A DNA stretch of 64,000 bases from an uncultured Erythrobacter sp. (GCA_947500645.1 CANMSD010000004.1:242420-306419), one strand, 5' to 3'. Positions 26,320 through 36,097 are shown, numbered from the stretch's first letter. Notes: a model not told the origin generated them from the sequence alone. Program-made: numbers and translations.

Positions 26320-26705
26320 CCGAGCGTCAGCGCACATCCTCCGGCTCGCCATTTGAAGCGCAGTTCGGCTTTTGCCGCGCGGTGCGAGAGGGCAACCGTA
26401 TAGTCGTCGCGGGTACTGGCCCGATTGAGGACAATGGCGAAACGACTCCAGGCGGCGCGGCTGAGCAGGCGGAGCGCTGCTTAACTCTGATTGTGAAGGC
26501 GATCGAAGACTTGGGCGGCAGTGCAAGTGAAGTTGTGCGCACCCGAATGCTACTCACCGATCCAGACGATCAAGGCGCGGTCGGCGAAGTGCATGCGCGC
26601 TTTTTCGGAGCCAATCCGCCAGCAGCAACCATGGCCGGTGTCGCGTGGCTGTGCCGCGAGGAATGGAAAGTCGAGATCGAAGCTGAGGCTTTATTGGCGG
26701 GCTGA
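26316..26705 (+). CDS. Rid-family (YjgF/YER057c/UK114) protein lacking the key arginine
   Basis: A 129-residue protein of the Rid fold, with RIVVAGTGPIEDNGET, QAERCLTLIVKAIEDLGGS and a C-terminal WKVEIEAEAL strand. RidA itself hydrolyses reactive enamines and uses an arginine in a PxRxxV-type motif. Here that stretch reads PPAATMAGV, so the arginine is absent. This points to a Rid subfamily other than RidA, with unknown activity. Coupled by ATGA to the lipoprotein. A palindrome begins seven bases after its stop. Confidence 0.85.
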   Translation: MTERQRTSSGSPFEAQFGFCRAVREGNRIVVAGTGPIEDNGETTPGGAAEQAERCLTLIVKAIEDLGGSASEVVRTRMLLTDPDDQGAVGEVHARFFGANPPAATMAGVAWLCREEWKVEIEAEALLAG

Positions 26706-26711
26706 CCGCCG

Positions 26712-26790
26712 CCACCCGCTCCCTCCGCCCTTCCGCCCGGATCGTAACCCGGTGTGATAATCCGTGTGGAAGGGCGGAGGGAGCGGGTGG
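26712..26790. repeat. 79-bp palindromic repeat element, copy 2
   Basis: Arms 26712-26742 and 26760-26790 are 31 bases each, pairing at 29 of 31 positions around a 17-base centre. The arms match those at 10278-10356 almost base for base, and the centre is similar to the reverse complement of that copy. It lies between the convergent Rid gene and the CSLC protein gene, so it could end transcription from both sides. Confidence 0.8.
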
Positions 26791-26806
26791 CTTGGTTCAA
26801 GTAAGA

Positions 26807-27199
26807 CTAGGCCGCCTCATCCTGAGCGCGGCGCGACAAAACCAGCTCCAACGCCGCTATCAGCTCCGCCACATCCGTCATTTGATCAAGTTGGTCCGGG
26901 TCTAGAAGCATTTCGGGCGCTGCATCGCCCTCGCGGATCAGAAGCGCAGGCAATTCGAACTCATGCCCCGGGTAATCCGCTGCGAAATCATCGCGATGAT
27001 GGAACACCTTTTCCATACCGAGACTATCGAGGAATTGCTTCCACACCTTGCGCATCGAAACCGTCCCATATGTGATCGCACAGAGCGAACACGGATAAGT
27101 CGCGGGAAAGACGGTTTTGTGCACCGCATGGACCAGCGCATTCAATATGCCGCCATCGGCGTTGTACACGATCAACAGCTTGGTCTTTGACTGGCTCAT
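26807..27199 (-). CDS. Conserved CSLC-motif protein of unknown function
   Basis: A 130-residue soluble protein. The N terminus LLIVYNADGGILNAL is followed by YPCSLCAITYG (a CxxC-like pair), then KVFHHRDDFAADYP with two histidines. I recognise the pattern as a conserved bacterial family sometimes mislabelled GTPase; there is no P-loop or other G motif. The spaced cysteines and histidines could bind a metal or act in redox. It stands alone, with the palindromic element downstream and the valine operon upstream on the other strand. Confidence 0.7.
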   Translation of the reverse strand: MSQSKTKLLIVYNADGGILNALVHAVHKTVFPATYPCSLCAITYGTVSMRKVWKQFLDSLGMEKVFHHRDDFAADYPGHEFELPALLIREGDAAPEMLLDPDQLDQMTDVAELIAALELVLSRRAQDEAA

Positions 27200-27311
27200 A
27201 CCAATAATTACGCAGCAGCAGCCGAATGGTTACAATAATTGCATCGCTCAGTGAAAATTCGCATGCCCGCACGGCTTTTCTCGCGCACCCAAGCCGGGTA
27301 GAACGCGCCGC

Positions 27312-28457
27312 ATGACAGGACAATTCCAACTGACCGACGATCAGCTCGCTATTCAGGAAATGGCGCAGCGTTTCACCGCCGACAACATCACGCCGCATGC
27401 CGGCGAATGGGACGAGAAGCACATCTTCCCCAAGGACGTGATCAAGAGCACGGCCGAGCTCGGCTTCGGCGCGATTTATGTTTCGGAAGAATCCGGCGGG
27501 ATCGGCCTCGGGCGGCTCGAAGCGGCTCTGATCATGGAGGCGATGGCCTATGGCTGCCCCACCACATCTGCCTTCATTTCGATCCACAATATGGCCTCGT
27601 GGATGATCGACCAGTTCGGCGGCGCGGAGGTCAAGGAACGCTATCTCCCCGACCTCGTCACCATGGACAAGATCGCCAGCTATTGCCTCACGGAGCCGGG
27701 CAGTGGATCGGATGCGGCGGGCCTGAAAGCCAACGCCGAGCTGGATGGCGACCATTACGTTCTCAATGGCACGAAGCAATTCATTTCCGGCGGCGGTGTG
27801 AACGACATCTATGTCACCATGGTCCGCACCAGTGAGCACAAGACCAAGGGCATCACATGCCTTGTAATCGACAAAGACACGCCGGGCGTTTCGTTCGGCG
27901 CGCCTGAGAAAAAGCTGGGCTGGAACGCATCACCGACAGCGCAAGTCATTTTCGAAGACGCGCGCATTCCGACCGCGAACCGGGTCGGCGATGAAGGCGA
28001 AGGCTTCCGCTTTGCAATGATGGGCCTCGACGGTGGCCGTCTAAACATCGGCGCCTGCTCGCTCGGCGGGGCACAGCGCTGCCTCGACGAAGCGGTGGCT
28101 TACACCAAGGATCGCAAGCAATTCGACACACCGATCGCCGATTTCCAGAACACGCAGTTTATGCTGGCTGACATGGCGACCGATCTGGAGAGCGCACGCG
28201 CGCTGCTCTATCTCGCCGCAGCGAAAGTCACCGACAACGCGCCGGACAAGTCGCGCTTTTCCGCGATGGCCAAACGGCTGGCGACCGATAACGGCAGCAA
28301 AGTTGTGAACGATGCGCTGCAATTGTTCGGCGGCTACGGCTATCTCAAGGATTACCCGATCGAGCGGTTCTGGCGCGATCTGCGCGTGCATTCGATCCTC
28401 GAAGGCACCAATCAGGTTATGCGCATGATCGTGGGCCGCGATCTGTTGCGCCAGTAA
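27312..28457 (+). CDS. Acyl-CoA dehydrogenase (probable isobutyryl-CoA dehydrogenase)
   Basis: A 381-residue flavoprotein with the acyl-CoA dehydrogenase pattern: SYCLTEPGSGSDAAGL, then LYLAAAKVTD and the C-terminal ILEGTNQVMRMIVGRD where the catalytic base glutamate is expected. It oxidises an acyl-CoA to the enoyl-CoA and passes electrons to ETF. With the 3-hydroxyisobutyryl-CoA hydrolase and mmsB downstream, isobutyryl-CoA from valine is the likely substrate. This substrate comes from context; sequence alone gives only a short-branched-chain enzyme. Confidence 0.88.
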   Translation: MTGQFQLTDDQLAIQEMAQRFTADNITPHAGEWDEKHIFPKDVIKSTAELGFGAIYVSEESGGIGLGRLEAALIMEAMAYGCPTTSAFISIHNMASWMIDQFGGAEVKERYLPDLVTMDKIASYCLTEPGSGSDAAGLKANAELDGDHYVLNGTKQFISGGGVNDIYVTMVRTSEHKTKGITCLVIDKDTPGVSFGAPEKKLGWNASPTAQVIFEDARIPTANRVGDEGEGFRFAMMGLDGGRLNIGACSLGGAQRCLDEAVAYTKDRKQFDTPIADFQNTQFMLADMATDLESARALLYLAAAKVTDNAPDKSRFSAMAKRLATDNGSKVVNDALQLFGGYGYLKDYPIERFWRDLRVHSILEGTNQVMRMIVGRDLLRQ

Positions 28458-28473
28458 GGACAGACAATCAAGC

Positions 28474-29544
28474 ATGACTGAAGACGTAAAGACCGAGATT
28501 CTGGGCCGCGTCGGCCGGATCTCTTTAAACCGACCCAAGGCGCTGCACGCGCTGACGCTCGACATGTGCAACGCGATGAGCGCGGCCTTGAGCGAATGGG
28601 CAAGCGATGACGCGATCGAAGCTGTCATCATCGACCATGTCGAGGGGACGCGCGGTTTCTGCGCGGGCGGCGACATAGCGTTCTTGCGCGATTCCGCGTT
28701 GAACGATGGCGGAGTGTCGGGGCGCAAATTCTTCCACGACGAATATCAATTGAACCATCAGATGTTCACCTATGAGAAGCCGGTCGTGGCTTTCATGGAT
28801 GGGATTACGATGGGCGGCGGGGTCGGCATTTCCCTGCCAGCAAAATTCCGCGTCGCGACCGAGAACACCCGCTTTGCCATGCCCGAGACGGGGATCGGCC
28901 TGTTTCCCGATGTCGGCGGCGGCTGGTATCTCTCGCGCTTGGGAGGACGGATTGGCCAGTTCCTCGCGCTCACCGGCGCGCGGCTCGATGGATCGGAATG
29001 CCTGTGGGCGGGCCTTGCGACGCATTACGTGCCAAGCGAGATGCTGGAAGATATCAAGGCGAGGATCGCAGAACGGCCCGGCCGGATTTCCGGCATCCTT
29101 TCGGAACCGGTGGGAACCCCGCCGGAGGCACGGATCGAACAAAACGCGCTGCGGATCGCCAAGCATTTTGCCAGTGATACCTACGAAGACATTCTCGCCA
29201 GCCTCGAAGCCGAGATTGAAAGCAACGAAAATGGCGGCGCTGAATGGGCGCAAAAGGAGCGCGACACGCTTGGCACAAAGAGCCCGCAGACCTGCAAAGT
29301 CGCGCTGCGCCAGCTCGCAGAGAGCGCCAAGCTCAGCGATTTCGCTGACAATATGCGCATGGAATATCGCATCGGCAGCCGCGTGCTGACCCGCCCCGAC
29401 TTTGCCGAGGGCGTGCGCGCGGTTATCACCGACAAGACCCACGATCCCAAGTGGGATCCAGCGACGCCAGAAGAGGTTAGCGAAGAGCTGCTCGATCGGA
29501 TTTTTGCCCCGTTGCCGACTGACGAGGAATGGAAACCCCTATGA
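28474..29544 (+). CDS. 3-Hydroxyisobutyryl-CoA hydrolase
   Basis: A 356-residue crotonase-fold hydrolase of the HIBCH type. It has [23 protein letters not shown] and [21 protein letters not shown], together with the C-terminal extension (residues about 250-356) that distinguishes it from enoyl-CoA hydratases. It releases 3-hydroxyisobutyrate from its CoA ester in valine breakdown. It is 16 bases after the dehydrogenase, and its stop overlaps the next gene's ATG (29541-29544). Confidence 0.9.
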   Translation: MTEDVKTEILGRVGRISLNRPKALHALTLDMCNAMSAALSEWASDDAIEAVIIDHVEGTRGFCAGGDIAFLRDSALNDGGVSGRKFFHDEYQLNHQMFTYEKPVVAFMDGITMGGGVGISLPAKFRVATENTRFAMPETGIGLFPDVGGGWYLSRLGGRIGQFLALTGARLDGSECLWAGLATHYVPSEMLEDIKARIAERPGRISGILSEPVGTPPEARIEQNALRIAKHFASDTYEDILASLEAEIESNENGGAEWAQKERDTLGTKSPQTCKVALRQLAESAKLSDFADNMRMEYRIGSRVLTRPDFAEGVRAVITDKTHDPKWDPATPEEVSEELLDRIFAPLPTDEEWKPL

Positions 29545-30335
29545 CCTACGAAACGATCACCGTCGAAACAGACACGCAGGGCAATAAGGGCGTCACCTTG
29601 ATGACGCTCAACCGCCCAAAGGCGCTCAATGCCCTCAATTCCAAGGTTCTTGAGGAGTTGATCGACGCATTCTCCGCGTACAATTCCGACAAGAGCCAGC
29701 TTTGCGCGGTGCTGACGGGGTCAGGCGAGAAGGCCTTCGCCGCAGGTGCGGATATCAAGGAGATGAGCGAAAAGGCTGCGGCCGATTTCTATCTCGACGA
29801 TTTCTTTTCGCCCTGGACCAGCGAAATTGCGAAAAAAACCCGCAAGCCATGGATCGCAGCGGTGAACGGCTTTGCGCTGGGAGGCGGGTGCGAGCTCGCT
29901 ATGATGGCGGATTTCATCATCGCCTCCGACAATGCGAAATTCGGCCAACCGGAGATCAAGCTCGGCGTGGCCCCCGGCATGGGCGGATCGCAGCGTCTTA
30001 CTCGAGCAATCGGAAAATCGAAGTCGATGGAAATGTGTCTGACTGGCCGGATGATGGGGGCGGAGGAGGCCGAGCGCGCGAACCTGATTGTTCGCGTCGT
30101 TCCGCAAGCCGAGCTGCTCGCCGATGCGCTGAAAACCGCTGCGACCATTGCGAGCATGCCGCCCATGGCCGCGATTGCGAACAAGGAAATGGTCAATGCA
30201 GCGTTTGAAAGCTCGCTGGATCAAGGGCTCGTCATGGAACGCCGCATCTTCCAGATCCTCACCGCGAGCGAGGACAAGACCGAGGGCATGGCGGCCTTTA
30301 TCGAGAAGCGTGAGGGCCAGTGGAAGGGGCGGTAA
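29541..30335 (+). CDS. Enoyl-CoA hydratase
   Basis: A 264-residue crotonase hydratase. Both catalytic glutamates are visible, one in [14 protein letters not shown] and one in [13 protein letters not shown], and the oxyanion strand is [11 protein letters not shown]. In the valine route it would hydrate methacrylyl-CoA to 3-hydroxyisobutyryl-CoA. The start at 29541 (MTYETI) is preferred over the frame start 12 bases upstream because it creates the ATGA overlap with the hydrolase gene. Confidence 0.9.
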   Translation: MTYETITVETDTQGNKGVTLMTLNRPKALNALNSKVLEELIDAFSAYNSDKSQLCAVLTGSGEKAFAAGADIKEMSEKAAADFYLDDFFSPWTSEIAKKTRKPWIAAVNGFALGGGCELAMMADFIIASDNAKFGQPEIKLGVAPGMGGSQRLTRAIGKSKSMEMCLTGRMMGAEEAERANLIVRVVPQAELLADALKTAATIASMPPMAAIANKEMVNAAFESSLDQGLVMERRIFQILTASEDKTEGMAAFIEKREGQWKGR

Positions 30336-30580
30336 TCCTCAAAGGCCTGGGCCTTCTGCTATTCGGTACGCTCTTCGTGTGGCTCGGCATCGATGGTTGG
30401 CGACACCGCCGTAAAGAACGCATTAGCCTGATTGAAGCGGCAGTCTTGAAAGCGGGCGGAGCAAAAGAACCTCTGCCGCATAATCGGTGGGATCGGATGA
30501 TGGCCTTTGTCCATCCGGTCCTGATGATTCTGTTTGGCCCAGCGATGATCTTCTTGGGCTGCGTAATCTTATTCGTGTGA
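30320..30580 (+). CDS. Small two-helix membrane protein
   Basis: An 86-residue protein with two hydrophobic helices (about residues 8-24 and 66-85) on either side of a basic and polar loop ([10 protein letters not shown], then HNRWDRMM). The start is a GTG at 30320 inside the end of the hydratase gene, with GAGGG just upstream; no in-frame ATG is available. No known family was recognised. It lies in the middle of the valine operon between hydratase and mmsB, so it is surely cotranscribed, yet a role in valine breakdown is not evident. Confidence 0.6.
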   Translation: MEGAVILKGLGLLLFGTLFVWLGIDGWRHRRKERISLIEAAVLKAGGAKEPLPHNRWDRMMAFVHPVLMILFGPAMIFLGCVILFV

Positions 30581-30593
30581 CTGGAGAGAGAGC

Positions 30594-31463
30594 ATGAAAA
30601 TCGCCTTTATCGGCCTTGGCAATATGGGCGGCGGGATGGCCGCGAACCTTGCGAAAGCAGGACACGAAGTGCGCGCTTTCGATCTTTCGCAAGACGCGCT
30701 GGCTGCTGCCAAACAGGCTGGCTGCGAAACTTTCGGTTCGGCCCGCGCGGCTTGTGAAGAAGCGGAAGCCGTTGTCTCCATGCTGCCCAATGGCGCGATT
30801 GTGCGCGATGTCTATCGTACCGACGTTATCGGACAAGCGCCCGCTGGCGCCGTGTTCCTGGATTGCTCGACTATCGATGTCGCCACCGCGCGTGAAGTGA
30901 GCGAGCGAGCGACAGAAGCAGGCTATGACATGGTCGATGCGCCAGTATCCGGCGGGATAGCGGCAGCGAATGGCGGCACGCTGACCTTTATGGTCGGCGG
31001 CACTGGTACCGCCTTCAAGCGCGCCGAGCCGATCCTTCAAGCCATGGGCAAAGCGGTCATCCATGCAGGCGATGCGGGCAATGGACAGGCGGCGAAGATC
31101 TGCAACAATATGCTTTTGGCAATCCACATGATCGGCACGTGCGAGGCTTTCAGTATGGCCGAGAAGCTCGGTCTGGACGCGCAGACTTTCTACGATATCT
31201 CGAGCGTTTCCTCCGGCCAGAACTGGTCGATGACGAGCTATTGCCCGGTGCCTGGCGTGGGACCAACCAGCCCATCAGACAGCGAATACCAAGGTGGTTT
31301 TGCCTCGGCTCTGATGCTTAAGGATTTGCGCCTCGCGATGGAAGCGGCAGACAATGCCGACGCCGCCGTACCAATGGGTGCGCGTGCGGCTTCGCTTTAC
31401 GAGGATTTCAACGGTGCCGGGAATGGCGGGTTGGACTTCTCGGCCATCATCAAGATGCTTTGA
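30594..31463 (+). CDS. mmsB: 3-Hydroxyisobutyrate dehydrogenase
   Basis: A 289-residue NAD-dependent beta-hydroxyacid dehydrogenase. It has the Rossmann start IGLGNMGGGMAANL, the substrate motif DAPVSGGIAAANGGTL and the catalytic lysine in GNGQAAKICNNM. It oxidises 3-hydroxyisobutyrate to methylmalonate semialdehyde, the substrate of mmsA at 23.4 kb. It closes the valine operon with GGAGAG before its ATG. Its end overlaps the end of the oppositely oriented Nmad3-like gene by 14 bases. Confidence 0.92.
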   Translation: MKIAFIGLGNMGGGMAANLAKAGHEVRAFDLSQDALAAAKQAGCETFGSARAACEEAEAVVSMLPNGAIVRDVYRTDVIGQAPAGAVFLDCSTIDVATAREVSERATEAGYDMVDAPVSGGIAAANGGTLTFMVGGTGTAFKRAEPILQAMGKAVIHAGDAGNGQAAKICNNMLLAIHMIGTCEAFSMAEKLGLDAQTFYDISSVSSGQNWSMTSYCPVPGVGPTSPSDSEYQGGFASALMLKDLRLAMEAADNADAAVPMGARAASLYEDFNGAGNGGLDFSAIIKML

Positions 31464-32187
31464 TTGCTGCGATCACCTGCCCCAGCCATTCGCGCGGAGC
31501 CTTGCGCCGCCCAATATCGGCGACGAATTCCTGACCGCGTGCGACACTTTGCAACTGCCCACGTTTGTTCCAGCGCTCCGGCTTGTCATGATAGGATAGC
31601 CCGCCGCGCTTAAGCCAAGATGGCCTGAGCCACAGCGATGGCGATGCGCCAGGCATAGTAAGTCGCAAGGTGTCGCTCGCGCGCTCAGCTTGCCGCCCCT
31701 CCCCGCGCCAGATCACATCGTTTGAGCCATGCAGAGCAAGCGCGTGCGGATGCCCCGCTTCAGTCAGCGCTTTTGGTGCACCTCCTGTCAAAGAGATGAT
31801 CTCCTCAACCCGCAGATATCCGAAGATCCGATGATGCGGATCGCCGCGTGAACCGTCGTCGCGCTCCTCGCGAAACAAGCCGAAGAAAACGAACACATCG
31901 CCCAGCCCGACGCCCTGCCGATCAAGATGGGTTTGCGCCGCTCCACACTGGCCAAACCAGCACGTCCCATCCTCACGGAACATCGGATCGTGATGGCACA
32001 GATCACCCGCGCCTAACTTCCCTCGGCTCGCACGCGCGGCCAGAACGCCGAGCCCCAGATCGCCATATGTCGTCCGGCTCGCCACACCCGCTGGAATCGG
32101 CAGGCTGATCGGCCTGCCTGCCACAATCGGCGAGGGACCGCCCCCCGCCGCGCTGTCAAAACCCTTTCTACTGAAGATGATCCGCAT
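31450..32187 (-). CDS. Nmad3-like protein (nucleotide modification associated domain)
   Basis: A 245-residue protein starting MRIIFSRKGFDSAAGGGPSP. I recognise this opening, together with GQCGAAQTHLDRQGVGLGDVFVFFGLF and HALALHGSNDVIW, as the pattern of the Nmad3 family (PF18754-like), proposed to act on modified nucleotides. I chose the start at 32187 because the family begins there; another in-frame ATG lies 14 codons upstream. No restriction, phage or DNA-modification gene is near. A function in DNA or RNA base modification is the family hypothesis, not something shown here. The family identification is from memory. Confidence 0.6.
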   Translation of the reverse strand: MRIIFSRKGFDSAAGGGPSPIVAGRPISLPIPAGVASRTTYGDLGLGVLAARASRGKLGAGDLCHHDPMFREDGTCWFGQCGAAQTHLDRQGVGLGDVFVFFGLFREERDDGSRGDPHHRIFGYLRVEEIISLTGGAPKALTEAGHPHALALHGSNDVIWRGEGRQAERASDTLRLTMPGASPSLWLRPSWLKRGGLSYHDKPERWNKRGQLQSVARGQEFVADIGRRKAPREWLGQVIAAIKAS

Positions 32188-32355
32188 GGCATCCCAATGG
32201 CGTGCAACCGTTTGTTGCACAACACTCATCGCTTCCTAATCATCTCATCCTGCAATCGAGCCATCACGGCTCAGTTGGCTTATAAGGTCTGATCCTTACA
32301 CTTTGCGCGAATAAAGGTTTGCCGCTAGAGGCGCACAGAAGGACGGATTAGGCAT

Positions 32356-33162
32356 ATGAGCGAACCTCAAAAAGTCACTGCACTCATCATGGCAGGCAAA
32401 CGCTCCGGTGTGCTGGACCCGCTGGCTCAGCGGGCGGGTGTTGCGCAAAAATGCGTCGTCTCGGTAAATGGTACGCCTATGGTGGCCCGCGTGGTCGAGC
32501 AGGTCGCGGCGTGTGACCGAGTGGGTCAAATCCGCATCGTCGCTCACGAGCCAGACGAAATCGCCGCGCAGCCAGTGGTCGCAAAACTGCTAGACGAAGG
32601 CCGACTGACCTTCGCCGAGGGGAAGTTCAACATTGTCGACAGCGTGTTTTCAGGCGCGGAAGGCGTCGACTTCCCATTGCTGATCACAACCGCCGACAAT
32701 TGTCTCGTCACTCCCGAGGGCTATAGCGAGTTTATTGAAAAGGCGCTCGCGGAGAACGCCGGGGCCGCTGCGGGCCTCGCCCGCAAGGAAGATGTGCAGG
32801 CCGCCGATCCGCAAGGCCAATCGAAATTCTACCAGTTCAAGGATGGCGGCTATTCCAATTGCAATATGTATTGGATCGGCAGCGAAAAGGCGCTCGCGGC
32901 GGCGGAGATTATGCGCGAGGGCGGGCAATTCGTGAAGTTCCCGCGCCGCATCATCAAGGCGTTCGGGTTTATGAACCTAATCCGTTTCCGAATGGGCTGG
33001 GGATCGAAGGAAAAACTGTTCGCGCAGATATCCCGCCGGTTCGGGATCAAGCTGGTGCCGATCGTGCTTAGCAAGGGTCAATACGCGATCGATGTCGACA
33101 ATGAACGGACATTCGAAGTGACCAAGCGTCTGCTCGCCAAGACTGAGGGCAAACGCGGCTAA
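32356..33162 (+). CDS. MobA-like nucleotidyltransferase
   Basis: A 268-residue NTP transferase-like protein. The N-terminal loop ALIMAGKRSGVLDPLA resembles the nucleotide-binding motif of MobA and sugar-phosphate nucleotidyltransferases, followed by PLLITTADNCLVTPEG where the metal-binding Asp lies. It may charge a sugar or alditol phosphate with CMP or GMP. The flippase gene starts 18 bases after its stop, so it likely supplies a precursor of a surface polymer. The exact substrate is not readable. Confidence 0.75.
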   Translation: MSEPQKVTALIMAGKRSGVLDPLAQRAGVAQKCVVSVNGTPMVARVVEQVAACDRVGQIRIVAHEPDEIAAQPVVAKLLDEGRLTFAEGKFNIVDSVFSGAEGVDFPLLITTADNCLVTPEGYSEFIEKALAENAGAAAGLARKEDVQAADPQGQSKFYQFKDGGYSNCNMYWIGSEKALAAAEIMREGGQFVKFPRRIIKAFGFMNLIRFRMGWGSKEKLFAQISRRFGIKLVPIVLSKGQYAIDVDNERTFEVTKRLLAKTEGKRG

Positions 33163-33180
33163 GCGCCTGCAAATGCCGCC

Positions 33181-34503
33181 ATGAAACGCCTCTTCCAAAA
33201 TATTGGCTGGCTACTGACAGGGCGCGGTTTCAATGCGGCGATGAGTCTGGTCTATCTCTACCTCGCCACGCATACGCTTGGCATTGAGAAGTTCGGATAT
33301 TTCGCAATCATTGTTGCGCTGGGTCAGACGGTCACCGGGCTTGCCAATTTTCAAACCTGGCAGTTCATAATTCGCTGGGGCGCGAATGGTGACGGACCGG
33401 CCGAAGCAACCGGCTTTGCCATCGCGCTGGATATGCTGTCCGTTGTGATGGGCGCGCTGATTGCGGCGTTGGTGGTGTGGACGGCGCAATTGTGGCTACC
33501 ACTGCCCGATGAATTGTTGTGGCTGACCTTCGGATATTGCATCGTGTCGCTGCTGTCGATCCGCACGACTCCAACCGGTTTACTGAGGCTGCGCTTCAAA
33601 TTCGCCACCGCCACAGGGGCCGAAGCTGTACAACCCGCGATCCGCGCCGCCGGAGCGGTGTTGGCAACGCTGCTCATGCCCAATGTTGCAGGTTTCGTGC
33701 TTGCATGGGCTGCGGCAGAGGTTGCTGTGGCGGTTACGCTTTGGATCGTCGCGACTCGAAAAGAGCCGATCGACCTTTCCAAAGTGAGCCTCACCAACAT
33801 CCCGAGTAAGCATTCCGACGCCTGGCGTTTTGTCTGGTCGACCAACATGTCTGGCAGCCTTACAATTGCGGGCAAACAGGTGATCATCCTGTTGGTTGGC
33901 ACATTTGGCGGGGCGGCTTTGGCTGGGGGTTTCAGAGTGGCAGCACAGCTGGGTCAGGCGCTGGTCACGCTCGCGCAAACCATTTCCAAAGCGATTCTGC
34001 CCGAACTTGTCCATGATAAGGAAAACGCCGTCGAGATCGCTCGCCGGATGGCCAATATCGCGGTCGTCGCAGGCGTGCTGGCCGTAATGATGGCGCTGCT
34101 ATTCGGCCGCTGGGGGTTGGCGACCATAGCCGAGGATGATTTCTCCGGCTTTTACTGGGCCATGGTGATCCTTTCGATCGCGGGCGCAGTGGAGTTAGTC
34201 GGGGCTAGCCTGGAGTCTCTGTTGGTGTCGGCGGGTAAGGCACACACCGCCTTTCTGGTGCGTGCCGTACCGACCGTGCTGGCGCTGGTCCTGCTGGAAA
34301 CCGCGATTGACTGGGATGGTGCCAAAGGCGCCGCCTTCGCGATGCTCGGGTCAAGTTCGCTCGCCGTGATCGGTTTCTTCGTCGCGGTGCTCAACCTGCG
34401 GGAGATCCGCATTGCGGTGGAGCCGGGCGCAGGCCCGCAATCAAAGCTGGCAGCGGAAGCCGATCCCCAATCGAAATCCGCGCCGGAGCAGTCCAAGCTC
34501 TAG
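33181..34503 (+). CDS. Polysaccharide flippase (Wzx/MATE-like) membrane protein
   Basis: A 440-residue protein with about 12 to 14 hydrophobic helices in the polysaccharide transport arrangement. The N terminus NIGWLLTGRGFNAAMSLVYLYLATHTLG matches the first helix of lipopolysaccharide flippases, and a basic loop separates the two bundles. The last 30 residues are a polar repeat-like tail, KLAAEADPQSKSAPEQSKL. It would move lipid-linked glycan units across the inner membrane. It is paired with the nucleotidyltransferase upstream. Confidence 0.82.
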   Translation: MKRLFQNIGWLLTGRGFNAAMSLVYLYLATHTLGIEKFGYFAIIVALGQTVTGLANFQTWQFIIRWGANGDGPAEATGFAIALDMLSVVMGALIAALVVWTAQLWLPLPDELLWLTFGYCIVSLLSIRTTPTGLLRLRFKFATATGAEAVQPAIRAAGAVLATLLMPNVAGFVLAWAAAEVAVAVTLWIVATRKEPIDLSKVSLTNIPSKHSDAWRFVWSTNMSGSLTIAGKQVIILLVGTFGGAALAGGFRVAAQLGQALVTLAQTISKAILPELVHDKENAVEIARRMANIAVVAGVLAVMMALLFGRWGLATIAEDDFSGFYWAMVILSIAGAVELVGASLESLLVSAGKAHTAFLVRAVPTVLALVLLETAIDWDGAKGAAFAMLGSSSLAVIGFFVAVLNLREIRIAVEPGAGPQSKLAAEADPQSKSAPEQSKL

Positions 34504-34528
34504 TTCGTGCGGGCGTAGGGTCAGGCCC

Positions 34529-36097
34529 CTAACCCTCTGGCTCTTCCCAAGCGAGTTTCGGCTTACGCGCAGCGGCGGTCTCATCCAGTCGCCTGCGCGG
34601 CGCGTAATACGGCGCTTGCTTCATGCTCTCGTCACCCGCCAACGCGCGCTCTGTGACAGAGCGGAATGCAGTGATGAATTCATCCAGCGCAGCCTTACTC
34701 TCGGTCTCAGTTGGCTCGACAAGCATCGCGCCATGAACCACCAAGGGGAAATAGACCGTCATCGGGTGATAGCCTTCGTCGATCAGCGCCTTCGCCAGAT
34801 CGAGAGTCGACAGCCCACCTTCGAAATCCTTATCGCCAAACAGCGCCTCGTGCATGCAAGGTCCACTATCGGCGAATGGCGCGTGGAGGATATCTTCCAG
34901 ACTGCGCAGCACGTAATTCGCATTCAGCACAGCGTCTTCGGACACCTGCTTCAACCCGTCCGCTCCATGGCTGAGCATATAGGTCAGCGCACGGGTGAAC
35001 ATGCCCATCTGGCCGTGGAACGCCGTCATCCGGCCGAAGCTTTGCCCGCGATGTTCGCGCTGCTCCTCTTCGACCAGTTCATAGCCGTCGCCATCCTGCA
35101 GCTTGCGCACGATCGGCAGCGGGGCAAAATCCTTAAGCGCTTCTGAAAAGACCACCGGGCCGGAACCGGGTCCGCCGCCGCCATGCGGGGTGGAGAAGGT
35201 CTTGTGCAAATTGATGTGCATCGCATCGACGCCAAGGTCGCCCGGACGCACGCGCCCAACGATCGCATTGAAATTTGCGCCGTCGCAATAGACATATCCG
35301 CCCACTGCATGGACCGCATCTGCGATTTCGCGAAAGTCCTTCTCGAACAATCCGCAGGTGTTCGGATTGGTGATCATCACCGCCGCGACATCGGGCGCGA
35401 GCCGCGCCTTTATAGCTTCAAGATCGACGCGCCCCTCTGGTGTCGCAGGGATGTCTTCGACCTTGTAGCCTGCGAACGCGGCCGTCGCAGGATTGGTGCC
35501 ATGTGCACTTTCTGGCACGAGCACGACCTCGCGCGCGTCTCCACGCGCGGTATGCGCTGCACGGATCGCGAGAATCCCGCACAGCTCACCATGTGCGCCA
35601 GCTTTCGGGCTCATCGCCACGCCTGGCATGCCGGTGAGCTTCATCAGCCAATCGCCAAGCTCGTGGATCACCTGCAACGCGCCTTGCACCGTTTGTTGCG
35701 GGGCGAGCGGGTGAATATCGGCAAAGCCCGGCAGGCGCGCGACCTTTTCATTCAGGCGCGGATTGTGCTTCATCGTGCAGCTGCCGAGCGGGAAGAAGCC
35801 CAGATCAATGCCGTAATTCTGGCGGCTAAGGCGGGTGTAATGTCGCACCGTTTCCGGCTCGGTCAGGCCCACGAGGCCAATGGGTTTGGAACGCTCAAAA
35901 CCACCGAGACGATTGGGTGCGTCAGGGTCGATCTCGGGCAGGTCGACACCGGTCGTTTCGGCATGGCCAATCTCGAAAATCAGAGGTTCTTCGAGCATGA
36001 GGGCGCGATTGCCAGTGGTGGTCGCGGGGCCATTATGCAGGCCATCTTCAGCCGGGCTCATCTCTGGCTTCCACCCGGATTTATTGGGCGCGTTCAT
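34529..36097 (-). CDS. gcvPB: Glycine dehydrogenase (decarboxylating) subunit 2
   Basis: A 522-residue PLP enzyme, C-terminal half of the P protein. The PLP lysine is in [18 protein letters not shown]. Together with subunit 1 it decarboxylates glycine and passes the aminomethyl group to the lipoyl arm of GcvH. Its ATG overlaps the gcvPA stop (36094-36097). It is the last gene of the gcv operon. The split into two subunits is normal in many alphaproteobacteria and in Bacillus. Confidence 0.95.
   Translation of the reverse strand: MNAPNKSGWKPEMSPAEDGLHNGPATTTGNRALMLEEPLIFEIGHAETTGVDLPEIDPDAPNRLGGFERSKPIGLVGLTEPETVRHYTRLSRQNYGIDLGFFPLGSCTMKHNPRLNEKVARLPGFADIHPLAPQQTVQGALQVIHELGDWLMKLTGMPGVAMSPKAGAHGELCGILAIRAAHTARGDAREVVLVPESAHGTNPATAAFAGYKVEDIPATPEGRVDLEAIKARLAPDVAAVMITNPNTCGLFEKDFREIADAVHAVGGYVYCDGANFNAIVGRVRPGDLGVDAMHINLHKTFSTPHGGGGPGSGPVVFSEALKDFAPLPIVRKLQDGDGYELVEEEQREHRGQSFGRMTAFHGQMGMFTRALTYMLSHGADGLKQVSEDAVLNANYVLRSLEDILHAPFADSGPCMHEALFGDKDFEGGLSTLDLAKALIDEGYHPMTVYFPLVVHGAMLVEPTETESKAALDEFITAFRSVTERALAGDESMKQAPYYAPRRRLDETAAARKPKLAWEEPEG

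Noticed and set aside
34504..34528. Terminator between the flippase and gcvPB
   Set aside because: Only a five-base stem (TAGGG/CCCTA) without a T-run was seen, too weak to list.
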